In this document: positions 19,858 through 28,538 of the stretch, one piece after another | Numbering within the stretch: position 1 is the stretch's first letter | Layout: each line of letters opens with the position of its first letter | From: Bacteroidales bacterium UBA5197 | GTDB taxonomy: Bacteria > Bacteroidota > Bacteroidia > Bacteroidales > Lentimicrobiaceae | Assembly (NCBI GenBank): GCA_002412885.1 | Contig: DHVX01000029.1 | Span: forward strand, 1 to 64,000 | DNA: 64,000 nucleotides | Reading direction: 5' to 3' | Notes under the pieces: generated by a model | The model's database searches: none | Seen by the model: only the letters and a program-made list of their open reading frames with translations | What the model was told of the DNA's origin: nothing | Position numbers and translations under genes: made by a program

Positions 19858-19884
19858 AAAAAAAATCCCTTATTAAAGGGATTT
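19858..19884 (-). terminator. Displaced host tRNA-Leu terminator
   Basis: On the minus strand AAATCCCTT and AAGGGATTT (19863-19871 and 19876-19884) form a 9-bp stem with a 4-base loop followed by a T run. It lies only 3 bases beyond the attL core in the direction of tRNA transcription. Before phage insertion it would have directly followed the tRNA-Leu gene now at 63054-63137. Confidence 0.75.
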
Positions 19885-19887
19885 CGG

Positions 19888-19904
19888 TGTACCCGAGGCC
19901 GGAC
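19888..19904. repeat. attL core
   Basis: TGTACCCGAGGCCGGAC, identical to 63052-63068. It is a remnant of the tRNA-Leu 3' end (15 tRNA bases plus 2 downstream bases). Flanking bases differ on both sides, which defines the core. The integrase gene begins 138 bases inside. Confidence 0.93.
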
Positions 19905-19911
19905 ATACTGC

Positions 19912-19985
19912 AAAGTATCCCCTTACAATACAAACGCTATCACTAAAGGAGTTATATCAAAATCGAATTTTTAAAGTATCTCCTT
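19912..19985 (+). repeat. Direct repeats beside attL, candidate integrase arm sites
   Basis: AAAGTATCCCCTT (19912-19924) and AAAGTATCTCCTT (19973-19985) match at 12 of 13 positions and lie between the attL core and the integrase start, where arm-type binding sites of tyrosine integrases are usually found. Binding is inferred. Confidence 0.45.
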
Positions 19986-20042
19986 CATGGTTAAATTTAT
20001 TCAACAAAATGTCCGAAATTTAGCCCCAAAATAAACGCCTGG

Positions 20043-21323
20043 ATGATCGACGTAAAATTCTACCTGAATAACTCCACTTCTGAATATACAACCATTTATG
20101 CTGTTGTTCATGAATTTGGCAGGCGATATAAATGGCCAACCGGTATTCGGATAAAATCAGACATGTGGAATCCTGCAAAAAAGCGGTGCCGGTATAGATC
20201 TGATTATACTGATGCAGCATTAATCAATGAAAGACTTGAAGCCTGGGAAAACCTTATTGAAGATGTGTTCGCAGGCTTTATGAAAGAACTGATCATCCCA
20301 TCCCAGCATTCATTCAGGCAGGCAGTAAACGAGAAATTAAATGTTTTGATTCAGAGTGAGCCAGATAAAAAGATTACTGAGCTGGTTGAATTTGCAAAAA
20401 CATTCAAGGATTCAGTTGCCCGGGCAGATCGTACCCTGATCCGATATCAGACAACTATTTCGAAGCTGGAGGAATTTGAGACCATCAGAAAGCAGAAAAT
20501 ACATTTTGAAGATGTCGACATGTCCTTTTACGAATCATTCCGCAAATGGATGTATTCTAAAAATGCTTCCACCAATTACTTTGGCGACATGGTAAAGAAT
20601 ATAAAGGTCTTCATGAACGAAGCAGCTGAGAGAGGACTTCATAATTCCATTGCTCACCGGTCTAAAAAGTTCAAAGTAGTATCTGAAGAAACCGACAGCA
20701 TATATCTTACAGTTGAAAAACTTAAAATATTGCATACACTGGAAATTAGTTCTGAGGCTGTTTTAAAGATAGCAAAGGATGAGAGGCCACAGAACATTGA
20801 ACGCAGGGTAAAGTCCCTGATCAATTGTCGCGATCGTTTTCTGATAGGAGCGTTCACTGCTTTAAGATTCTCCGATTTCAATATTCTTGAGGGGATAAAA
20901 CATGAAGACCGTTATATCTCTAACCGGGCTATAAAAACCGGAACCAGGACAATGATTCCTATGCACCCGGTGATCAGAGATATTCTGATCCGGAGGGAAA
21001 ATAAACTTCCGGATCCAGTCAGTAATCAAAATATGAACTCAGCTTTGCATTTACTTGGTGAATTGGCCGGGTTCAGTAATTTGATTGAAATAACCAGGAC
21101 TGAAGGTGGTAAGATGAAAACTTACCGGATACCAGAATTCAAACTAATCACTACACATACAGCCCGGAGATCTGCTTGTACTAATATGCTGCTGGCCGGA
21201 ATTCCAATCCGGACAATTATGAGTTTTTCAGGACATAAGACGATTACTTCGTTCATGAAATATATCAAGATTGATGCGACCGAAGATGCCATCAAAATGA
21301 AAGATCATCCATTTTTTAATTAA
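20043..21323 (+). CDS. Tyrosine-type phage integrase
   Basis: 426 residues, the usual length for Bacteroidota phage and element integrases. It catalyses strand exchange between the 17-bp attP core and the tRNA-Leu 3' end. Residues about 1-90 are an arm-binding N-terminal domain, about 110-210 a SAM-like core-binding domain, and the C-terminal catalytic domain shows the first Arg in FTALRFSD, the HTARR box, GHK, and the nucleophilic Tyr in FMKYIKI near residue 412. The ATG at 20043 is preceded by non-coding DNA holding the attachment region. A small membrane-protein gene follows 6 bases later. Confidence 0.95.
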   Translation: MIDVKFYLNNSTSEYTTIYAVVHEFGRRYKWPTGIRIKSDMWNPAKKRCRYRSDYTDAALINERLEAWENLIEDVFAGFMKELIIPSQHSFRQAVNEKLNVLIQSEPDKKITELVEFAKTFKDSVARADRTLIRYQTTISKLEEFETIRKQKIHFEDVDMSFYESFRKWMYSKNASTNYFGDMVKNIKVFMNEAAERGLHNSIAHRSKKFKVVSEETDSIYLTVEKLKILHTLEISSEAVLKIAKDERPQNIERRVKSLINCRDRFLIGAFTALRFSDFNILEGIKHEDRYISNRAIKTGTRTMIPMHPVIRDILIRRENKLPDPVSNQNMNSALHLLGELAGFSNLIEITRTEGGKMKTYRIPEFKLITTHTARRSACTNMLLAGIPIRTIMSFSGHKTITSFMKYIKIDATEDAIKMKDHPFFN

Positions 21324-21329
21324 GACCAC

Positions 21330-21854
21330 ATGGAAAAACAAAATTATTTATTGGAGACATTAACCCTTGTAGTTGCCTCTATTTCAACTCTCATTCTGGT
21401 GTGGGAGTTCGTCATCAAGAATTTTTGGACCAGAATTGAAATCAAATACTATGGTCCTATTTCTGACCCTGGAGACAAAGAACTTGGAACTTTTGTACCA
21501 ATTATCGTTAAGAATAAAGGATTTAGAAAAATTAAAGTAACTAAGATTTTCCTATCATATTCGAATAGGTTCGGAGGATTTTATTTCAACGATTATGATT
21601 TCCCTTCTGAAATTGAAGCGGGTAACTTAAAAGTGTTCTTTGTTGATAAAGAAGGGGGAGGTAGTTCTCACATTGCAACAAACGATTATGACCATGTATA
21701 TGTTGAGATTGATCATCGGAGTACGGAATATAAGGCAAAAAGATTGAAAATGCCTATTAATAATGAGCGATTTGATATTGTGATTAGCCTGTCTTCTGAG
21801 TACACCTTATACCGCAAACAAAAACTAAAAACAGACCCTCCAAAGTCACAATAA
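21330..21854 (+). CDS. Membrane-anchored protein, probable lysogenic accessory gene
   Basis: 174 residues of unknown family. One membrane helix near the N-terminus (LTLVVASISTLILVWEFVI, residues about 9-28) is followed by a soluble, beta-rich domain of about 140 residues (FVPIIVKNKGFRKIKVTK). It is read with the integrase from the left end of the prophage and opposes the late operon. Position and layout suggest a gene expressed in the lysogen, for example in superinfection exclusion; that is inference. Confidence 0.7.
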   Translation: MEKQNYLLETLTLVVASISTLILVWEFVIKNFWTRIEIKYYGPISDPGDKELGTFVPIIVKNKGFRKIKVTKIFLSYSNRFGGFYFNDYDFPSEIEAGNLKVFFVDKEGGGSSHIATNDYDHVYVEIDHRSTEYKAKRLKMPINNERFDIVISLSSEYTLYRKQKLKTDPPKSQ

Positions 21855-21878
21855 AAAAAGGCTGCCTAACAGACAGCC
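21853..21878 (-). terminator. Terminator of the phage late operon
   Basis: On the minus strand GGCTGTCT and AGGCAGCC (21860-21867 with 21871-21878) form an 8-bp stem with one G-U pair and a 3-base loop, followed by seven T. It closes the leftward transcript from the tail genes where that transcript meets the rightward integrase unit. Confidence 0.85.
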
Positions 21879-21902
21879 CTACTTTAAAATTTATTCAGTA
21901 AT

Positions 21903-22487
21903 TCAGGGAGGTACCTTTCTACGAAGTTTTATCTTCCAGACTACCGTTAATGTATGTGACTTTTCATTAACTCCATATGCATAAGAATACCCTGCACCTT
22001 TAGGAGTCATCATCATTATTACCGGACCGATATCGGATTTATCCTCCGGAGTGAGAGCCAGCATTGCTCCAGCATATAATTTCATCCTTTCAGTCTCTGA
22101 GGGCTGAACCGTAGTAGTGTGGATGATGGCAGTGGGTTTTCTATTCGCAAAATACAATTGTCGGCCACGTAGCCGATTCTCAGTTACTGTGTCCCGGATA
22201 GCAATAAATGCAGAGCTATCATCCTTTAAAGTATCGAGATAAACTACCCGGGCAAAATAATCCCTCAGTATGGAAGCAGTATCAACAAACATTTGCTGGC
22301 CGGTATCAACAAATATAAAATATGGTTCCGGACGAGATAATTCGATAATAGAGGGGATGATGTCCCCTGGAATTGTATCGACCCGGTAACTGGTTTGCAC
22401 CTCGGGACATCGATGACATTCTCTCTGAAGGAAAATAATTCCAATCAGGATGATAATGATAACATAGTGAGGGATTGTCCGTTTCAT
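21903..22487 (-). CDS. Membrane-anchored phage protein, last gene of the late operon
   Basis: 194 residues from the ATG at 22487; an upstream in-frame TTG at 22520 would overlap the preceding gene and is less likely. One N-terminal membrane helix (YVIIIILIGIIFLQ) leads into a soluble domain of about 160 residues. The position after the tail fibres and a single anchor would fit a lysis accessory (spanin-like) or host-envelope protein, but no motif proves it. Similar single-anchor proteins occur at the tail end of other Bacteroidota prophages. Confidence 0.6.
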   Translation of the reverse strand: MKRTIPHYVIIIILIGIIFLQRECHRCPEVQTSYRVDTIPGDIIPSIIELSRPEPYFIFVDTGQQMFVDTASILRDYFARVVYLDTLKDDSSAFIAIRDTVTENRLRGRQLYFANRKPTAIIHTTTVQPSETERMKLYAGAMLALTPEDKSDIGPVIMMMTPKGAGYSYAYGVNEKSHTLTVVWKIKLRRKVPP

Positions 22488-22497
22488 TGCTTTAGAT

Positions 22498-22818
22498 TTA
22501 CAGTTCCTCAATCTTTTCAATTAAGCTCAGGTTATGCTGTGTAACCCTGGCTTCTTTGTCTATGCTTACAGCTGATTCCTTAAGTATGCTGATTTCAGCA
22601 TCACTAAGTTCAAATTCGAACTCTGCTGATTTTGCCTTTTCATTCCAGGCAACTCCCTGATGGCTGAAAGTCAATCCGAACTCGTCAATCTCTTCCGACT
22701 TGAATTCTGCCTTTTGTGTTAGACCTCTGACAATAATCTGCTGAAGCTTGTTTCCCTGTGCTGGCAGAATGTCCGAAAGGATTACTCGTTCCTTGATGTT
22801 AAGTTTTAGTTTTTTCAT
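22498..22818 (-). CDS. Small phage protein of unknown function
   Basis: 106 residues, Lys/Glu-rich, no membrane segment or recognised domain (KLKLNIKERVILSDIL, AEFEFELSDAEISILKE). It lies directly after the fibre genes. A fibre or tail assembly accessory role is possible from position only. Confidence 0.6.
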   Translation of the reverse strand: MKKLKLNIKERVILSDILPAQGNKLQQIIVRGLTQKAEFKSEEIDEFGLTFSHQGVAWNEKAKSAEFEFELSDAEISILKESAVSIDKEARVTQHNLSLIEKIEEL

Positions 22819-22840
22819 TAGTTTAAAAGTTTGATGTGTT

Positions 22841-24391
22841 TTATCTTAATTCGTAAGCAAACCAGCCAGTTCCACTAATTGAAGCTCCCTGGTGAATTAT
22901 TGTAAAGCCTGCCCCTTTTATGCTGAAAGTGCCATTCAGGACATTGTTTAAGGAATTTCCAGAAGGGACGCGCAGAGTTACAGAAGATGCGCTTGCGTTT
23001 GCAACAAAATACAATCTATCGGATGATCCATTTGCCGCAGGGAGATAAAGACTCGTTGCCCCTGCATTCAGATAAATCATAAATTCATCAGAACTTAACG
23101 TTTGGTTTGCAGCCGTTATATACCTGCTTTTTAACGACAAGCTTCCTCCAACGTTAAGGGTAGATGGAAGCGAGTTTTGATTAATGGCAACCTGTCCTCC
23201 GCTTGTTGCATAAAAAGACAAAGCTGTCGATTGCCCCATTACAGTAAGGCCACTTCCTTGCTGAGCATAATTAACCGTTAATCCTTTATTAATCTGAACC
23301 AGGCCAGTTTCTCTGATAGTCATTCTAATTTCCGGGTTAACTGATCCTGATGCGGTTGTATAGAATTCTAATGAAGTGGGGTAGCTTTTCTCAGCATGAT
23401 CACCTACTGCTGCGGCTTTAATAATGGCTCCGTTTGCATACCCGTTAGCATCAGATGCATAGAATTCCAGCGATCCCAATGAGTCCCCGTTCAATAATGT
23501 AGTTGGAACTCCGCCCGATAACCGATAACGCATAAATCGGACATGAGAAGCGGTCTCACTTGTTAGTTTCAAATACCCTGCCTCTACTTGATTCTCATAT
23601 ACAGACAAATGATTGTTTGATGATATTGGAGATAAAAAGCCTCCAGAAAGCTGCCAATAATTAGCAATGGGTGTACTGGCAACTTTTATGTATCCGTCTG
23701 CGCCGGCAACCAAATATCTTTCCCCTACACCTGTAAGCAGTGAGCTATAAATTCCTAAATAGTTGAAGACTATTGAATGTACATTAGGCTTCCCCTTGTT
23801 AGTCATAAAGTTGATACCCTCTTCGCAACTCATGAATATTTGAGCATCACCAAAATCATCATCAAGGTCTTTAGAAGTCAAGTCAATGAAATTATATGAA
23901 GAACCAAACTCCGACCTTATGTAAGGGTTGTTTATCCAGTTTGTCCCATTAAACACTAATGTATGTCCATTGGCTGGGCTGAAAAGTGCAACCTGCCTGA
24001 GTACATCAGTTCTGTAGTATAGATTTCCTGTGGTTGCATCGCGCACAACAACCTGATTTGCATTTGCATTCTCAGTCAGATTCGGTAAATAGAAGCTACC
24101 ATTTATTGATAAATTTCCTGATATAGTTCCTCCGGCTATTGGCAAGTAGGAATGAGTATGTGATGCAGCTGCGAAAGCTGCAGCATGCAGCCCATCCAAA
24201 AGATCAGCATTCAGGCCTGATCCTGGTCCATGATTCCCGGAATCCCATATTTTGGATTCCTCACCTGCAGAAGTTCTCTTGTAAAAATTGTTGTCTGACT
24301 TGCTGTAAAAGCCAAGGTAACCAGTTGCGGGGTTACCTATATTGGCCATAAACAGGTGATCTTCTTGTACAAGGATTTTTTTAGAAGGCAT
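22841..24391 (-). CDS. Tail fibre protein
   Basis: 516 residues. The N-terminal part has repeats typical of phage tail fibres (AADLLDGLHAA-like and SHTHSYLPIAGGTISGNL). A long Ser/Asn/Gly-rich beta-structured shaft and tip follow (TSLYLPAANGSSDRLYF). It sits 4 bases after the other fibre gene in the same operon. It likely forms the distal part of the receptor-binding fibre on the virion; receptor unknown. The His-rich HTHS motif is typical of metal-centred triple-stranded fibre segments. Confidence 0.8.
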   Translation of the reverse strand: MPSKKILVQEDHLFMANIGNPATGYLGFYSKSDNNFYKRTSAGEESKIWDSGNHGPGSGLNADLLDGLHAAAFAAASHTHSYLPIAGGTISGNLSINGSFYLPNLTENANANQVVVRDATTGNLYYRTDVLRQVALFSPANGHTLVFNGTNWINNPYIRSEFGSSYNFIDLTSKDLDDDFGDAQIFMSCEEGINFMTNKGKPNVHSIVFNYLGIYSSLLTGVGERYLVAGADGYIKVASTPIANYWQLSGGFLSPISSNNHLSVYENQVEAGYLKLTSETASHVRFMRYRLSGGVPTTLLNGDSLGSLEFYASDANGYANGAIIKAAAVGDHAEKSYPTSLEFYTTASGSVNPEIRMTIRETGLVQINKGLTVNYAQQGSGLTVMGQSTALSFYATSGGQVAINQNSLPSTLNVGGSLSLKSRYITAANQTLSSDEFMIYLNAGATSLYLPAANGSSDRLYFVANASASSVTLRVPSGNSLNNVLNGTFSIKGAGFTIIHQGASISGTGWFAYELR

Positions 24392-24395
24392 GATA

Positions 24396-25580
24396 TTAAC
24401 CGATTATTGTAACCTGGTATTTATTAGCTGTTGGAGCTATATTAAAAGCTATGACAACCGTAGTTGCATTTGGAACTGTCACCTCAACTTCTACCTGATT
24501 AAAAGGAGTGGCAGTATCCCGTACACTTACTGTTACGTCTGATGTTGCTAAACCGTGAGTAATAGTATAACTTGTTGCACTGGTTGAAAGCAATTGTGAG
24601 TATTTTCGCGCCAGGCTCAGTGTCCCGGTTGTTGCTAAAACACCCTTCAAAGTTGCAGGAGTGATTGCTCTTTCAGCATCAGTCCCAGCATTGGCCTCTG
24701 CCTGAGTGGCCAACTCAATTAAACCCCTGATTGTTTCAGTCGCATTCCGGTTATCGAGAACATGTTTCAGACCTGCCGGATGTACCGCCCGGGTATTGTC
24801 AGAACCGGTTAAAGATTCAGCACCAGTGGCCAGTTCAACAATACCCTTTACTGTTTCACTGGCATCAAGGATATCCGGGATATTTTTATTGACAAGTGTC
24901 CAATGGGCTAAAGCTGTAGGGTTATCCTGCTTTGAAATAATCATGTCCCCAATCTGAACAGCTTCTGTATAGAAAACACCAGCAACCGTTACCACATAGG
25001 TATAACCTTGCATAACTGTGCCTGCCGGTGGTGAAGAGTCAAGGTTGGGTGTATTCGTCGCTGCATCATAACCACCTTTGAAAACTAACGCACCGGTGAC
25101 TGCATTTTGCAGAGCACTGATAAGATCATTGATCTTTTGGGATGACCAGAGGGAAGTGGTAGATGTCAGAGCATCATTCAGCTCCCGGTGAATATTTGCT
25201 GTGGCAATGTGAGTATCGATCTGAGCATGAGTATTACTTCCAATTTCGCTCAAATCAGAGTGCGCAAGTTGCTGCATCCTGGCTTCAGTCGCACTGAAAG
25301 CCCGAAGTACATGACCGACAGAGGCTCCAGAAATGGTATGCTCAGCCCCAAGAGCTGTGGCCGTGGCGAGTACGTGTGACTTTGGAGTCCGAGGATCATT
25401 CAAATCATCCATTGTGAGCCAGGCTGTTCCGGACCATACCCTGAGTTTATTCAGTGTTGTATCAAAGTAGATTTGCCCTGCCACTGGACTGGCCGGAGCT
25501 GTAGCAAGGTTCTCTATCCGAACCTGAACCAGTTGATTACGATTAAGGTCAATATCGACCAGGAAAATTTTTCGTGCCAT
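24396..25580 (-). CDS. Tail fibre or fibre-base protein
   Basis: 394 residues. The N-terminus (AGQIYFDTTLNKLRVWSGTAW) resembles the particle-attachment part of fibres. Residues about 245-310 carry two tandem copies of a phage fibre repeat (GIVELATGAESLTGSDNTRA and GLIELATQAEANAGTDAERA), as in P2-type fibres. The C-terminal 70 residues look like a beta-sandwich (YTITHGLATSDVTVSVRD). It probably joins the tail tip to the distal fibre encoded just downstream. Confidence 0.82.
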   Translation of the reverse strand: MARKIFLVDIDLNRNQLVQVRIENLATAPASPVAGQIYFDTTLNKLRVWSGTAWLTMDDLNDPRTPKSHVLATATALGAEHTISGASVGHVLRAFSATEARMQQLAHSDLSEIGSNTHAQIDTHIATANIHRELNDALTSTTSLWSSQKINDLISALQNAVTGALVFKGGYDAATNTPNLDSSPPAGTVMQGYTYVVTVAGVFYTEAVQIGDMIISKQDNPTALAHWTLVNKNIPDILDASETVKGIVELATGAESLTGSDNTRAVHPAGLKHVLDNRNATETIRGLIELATQAEANAGTDAERAITPATLKGVLATTGTLSLARKYSQLLSTSATSYTITHGLATSDVTVSVRDTATPFNQVEVEVTVPNATTVVIAFNIAPTANKYQVTIIG

Positions 25581-25593
25581 GCTTAATGTTTGT

Positions 25594-26106
25594 TTAGTTT
25601 AAATCTGCATACCCGGCAAAAGAAGCCGAGAATACGATGGTTAAAGAATTTAGATCAATGTGAGTAACCTCCCCTTCCACTTCATTTCCTGATGAATCAG
25701 TTATAGTCACAGAGGGTATTTTGCCAAAATTGTGAGTGACATTCCATGTTGACTCTGGAGTATTTTGTGTGTGCCTATATTTCCTGTCATCTGAATAGGG
25801 TTCAGGAAAAACGATTATTGTTTCTTTAAACCATACTCCATTTCCCCAGATTAGTAAGGCCATTTCCCTTTCTTCCACAAAAAGGCTGAAGTGTTGATAA
25901 TAGCCAGCTTGAGAGGTGATATATACTCGTGATCCAGAAGGCACTCCTGGATTTGTTCCTGTTGTGGCTACACCTACAAATTCTCCTTTGCCTAGTTCAG
26001 AAACCATGGTCAATAAGACATCCTGCATATTCTGGCCAGTAATCTCTTCATTGAAGTTTGACCGAACTATGCTTTGGATATAGCTTATTAATGCCTCGTA
26101 TGCCAT
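25594..26106 (-). CDS. Phage tail-tip or fibre-associated protein
   Basis: 170 residues. A helical N-terminus (ISYIQSIVRSNFNEEITG) precedes a beta-rich C-terminus (WNVTHNFGKIPSVTITDSSG) of the kind seen in fibre and baseplate hubs of Bacteroidota phages. It lies between the tail-tip gene and the fibre gene. No specific family assigned. Confidence 0.65.
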   Translation of the reverse strand: MAYEALISYIQSIVRSNFNEEITGQNMQDVLLTMVSELGKGEFVGVATTGTNPGVPSGSRVYITSQAGYYQHFSLFVEEREMALLIWGNGVWFKETIIVFPEPYSDDRKYRHTQNTPESTWNVTHNFGKIPSVTITDSSGNEVEGEVTHIDLNSLTIVFSASFAGYADLN

Positions 26107-26109
26107 AAT

Positions 26110-26994
26110 TTAGAAGTAGTCGTTATTGTAATCAGGATTGAAATCTCCGAGCAAGCTTCCCTGCCCTTCTGAGATTGAATAGACATTATCCGTAACCAGC
26201 TCAATTTGCCATCCGGCAAAAGGATAACCTTTCTCCCTGATTGCTTCGAATTTTGCTCCTTCATTTTTCACATATTGCCGACCGTTTATTTCAACATAAG
26301 CCAGCGAGAGGATCCTGTTAATTTTGTCGGCCATCCAGTTTGGAATTCCGCCCCCGGGTCCAAATGTGAATTTATATACATTGAAGGGTATTGAATTAAG
26401 CATAACCACATCCCTCACCTGGTCAATGTAGAAAGTGTCCTTTGATGCAGGAGAAAAGCCATCTGAAGTAATACCACCTTCCACTCGCAATTGAAAAAAT
26501 CTCCTATCTTCAGGATTGCCGGTTGGAAAGAAAGCAACATCGAATTCATTACCATCATGTGAATATTCAATCAGTAACGATTCTGGGAGTTCATCAACTA
26601 TCTCAAATGGTTCGGTAAGAAATCGTTTACTTACGTTTGCACCTTCGACAATTACTACAATATTTAATTCAATAAAATAAATCCCAGATGGAAGGTTCAG
26701 GATATTATCTGTTGATCGAACTGACCATATGTTATAGTCTCCATTAACTCCAGTTAGACCACCAGTAAATTGACTGACTTCCTTGAGAGATTCGTCCAGT
26801 ACTCTGTAGGAGATCGAATTCCAATTTCCAATCAAGAGTTGAACTTGGAATTTCAGGATATCACCTTTCTGAAATTTTTGGATATAAACCGCTTTTTGTT
26901 CAAAACTTGGAATGAGATCACAAGCAAATTTACCTCCCGGATATGGTCGAAACTGCAAAGGATTGAGGTACGGTATCTTTATGATGTCGGCCAT
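26110..26994 (-). CDS. Phage tail-tip protein of unknown family
   Basis: 294 residues, beta-rich, with no export signal or membrane helix (FQVQLLIGNWNSISYRV, GIYFIELNIVVIVEG). It overlaps the start of the upstream tail gene by one base and is 3 bases ahead of the next, so it is co-translated with tail proteins. A structural role in the distal tail is inferred from position after the tape measure. Confidence 0.65.
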   Translation of the reverse strand: MADIIKIPYLNPLQFRPYPGGKFACDLIPSFEQKAVYIQKFQKGDILKFQVQLLIGNWNSISYRVLDESLKEVSQFTGGLTGVNGDYNIWSVRSTDNILNLPSGIYFIELNIVVIVEGANVSKRFLTEPFEIVDELPESLLIEYSHDGNEFDVAFFPTGNPEDRRFFQLRVEGGITSDGFSPASKDTFYIDQVRDVVMLNSIPFNVYKFTFGPGGGIPNWMADKINRILSLAYVEINGRQYVKNEGAKFEAIREKGYPFAGWQIELVTDNVYSISEGQGSLLGDFNPDYNNDYF

Positions 26995-28538
26995 TAACGT
27001 ATGAGTTTTGAAAGGTTATTATCTGTTGTAGACAAAAGCTTAATCATTGCTTTGTTTTTTCTGCCTGAAACATTCAATTTCATACTCATTAAAAATCCTT
27101 CATACCATTCATTTTCATACTGAAATTTGAATCGTAGCAAAGCGGGGATACTTAATGCATTGTAGTTGAATGGATATACTACATCATTGTATGTAAACTC
27201 TTCAGGCAAAATAGCTGTAAACTCGAAATAAAAAGGAATAAAAAATGCACCTAACGATCTTGCATAACCTGATCCTTCAAACATTCTTTCGCCTACTGGT
27301 GCGTGAGACACTGTCTCAATCTTCGAGATATTAAAAGGTGCACTGGTAAAGAATACACTATTAGAGATCCCATAGTAGCATGAATTTACAAACCTTTCAT
27401 TAAGCAGCAACAATCGTCTTGGTGACAAGGCAACATTTGGCAATCCTTGGTAAGATCCATTTTTATAGTAAACAGATCCAGTATTTATTCTGAAGATATT
27501 ATCAGGCTGGTAGTATATAATCGAAATCACAAATATTTCATTAACAGTTCGATCAGGCGTTCCATAGTGTTCTGCGTATTCCTCTATCCCGGTTACATCA
27601 GCACGATATCTTGTGACAAGGTCAAGTTCTTTGTTCAATATAAATGCACTGTCATTCTGGAACTTAGAAGTTGCACCAAATTCATATATTTTTATACTAT
27701 CGTTTCCCGGATTTAGATGACCGATAGCAACGCTATCATAGATTAAATCTTTGGCCAGCGTTAATTTAAAATCTGTTATTCTTTCCAGAGTAAAACTTGA
27801 TTCCTCTGGAAAGGTGGAGCTTATTGAGCGTAATACTAAAGTTTGAATGTTATCTATACTCTCAATTGTAGCAACCACCCGAAATAGAACAAACAGAGTT
27901 TGGAGGATATCCTTAAGGGATGTTGTGATTAATTCAAGCGTACCACCTTGCAAAGCAATACTATTTGTAATTACAGTCTTTACCTCATCACTGTTTATGA
28001 TTACATTAAAATCATACGAGAATATTCCTAATGCTAATTTCCCTTCGGTAACGACATCTAAGACTTTATACAAAAGCTCATGGAAATACATATACTGAGT
28101 AGGCTTTATAGCTTGTTGATTATCCCAATGGTAAAAACTCTTATTACTAACGATTTCAACAGTGTATTCTTTGTCAAAATTCTTTTTAATATAATTGGCC
28201 AGACTGTTATCAAGTATTGTGACTTCAACTGAATAATCTGTATCCACAAAAGTTGAAAAGTCAAAAATCCCAGTAAATAGGTTTTCATACTGCAATGTCA
28301 TTCTGTTCAACTTCTTTATTGTTAAAGAAGTCTCATTTTGAATTCTATTGTAAAATATATCCCTTAAGATTTTTGCCCCGTCAAGCATGAACTTGAGCTG
28401 GATTGAATATGATCTTACTATCCCAAGCATAGTTGTTGATCTTTCTATTTCCAACATTGCATCATCCCACCCATCCGGTGAATGGACAAGGTTATATGTA
28501 TTGAAACCGCTCTTAATGGTAAAGGCTAACTCTTTCAT
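26994..28538 (-). CDS. Large tail protein after the tape measure (distal tail/tip type)
   Basis: 514 residues. The gene directly after the tape measure in siphophages normally encodes the distal tail or tip hub, and the mixed alpha/beta sequence here (NTYNLVHSPDGWDDAMLEIE, TLQYENLFTGIFDFSTF) fits, but no family motif is certain. It overlaps the tape-measure stop by one base (28538). Confidence 0.7.
   Translation of the reverse strand: MKELAFTIKSGFNTYNLVHSPDGWDDAMLEIERSTTMLGIVRSYSIQLKFMLDGAKILRDIFYNRIQNETSLTIKKLNRMTLQYENLFTGIFDFSTFVDTDYSVEVTILDNSLANYIKKNFDKEYTVEIVSNKSFYHWDNQQAIKPTQYMYFHELLYKVLDVVTEGKLALGIFSYDFNVIINSDEVKTVITNSIALQGGTLELITTSLKDILQTLFVLFRVVATIESIDNIQTLVLRSISSTFPEESSFTLERITDFKLTLAKDLIYDSVAIGHLNPGNDSIKIYEFGATSKFQNDSAFILNKELDLVTRYRADVTGIEEYAEHYGTPDRTVNEIFVISIIYYQPDNIFRINTGSVYYKNGSYQGLPNVALSPRRLLLLNERFVNSCYYGISNSVFFTSAPFNISKIETVSHAPVGERMFEGSGYARSLGAFFIPFYFEFTAILPEEFTYNDVVYPFNYNALSIPALLRFKFQYENEWYEGFLMSMKLNVSGRKNKAMIKLLSTTDNNLSKLIR

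Noticed and set aside
22841..25580. Diversity-generating retroelement or invertible fibre tip
   Set aside because: No reverse transcriptase, template/variable repeat pair, invertase or inverted repeats around the fibre genes.
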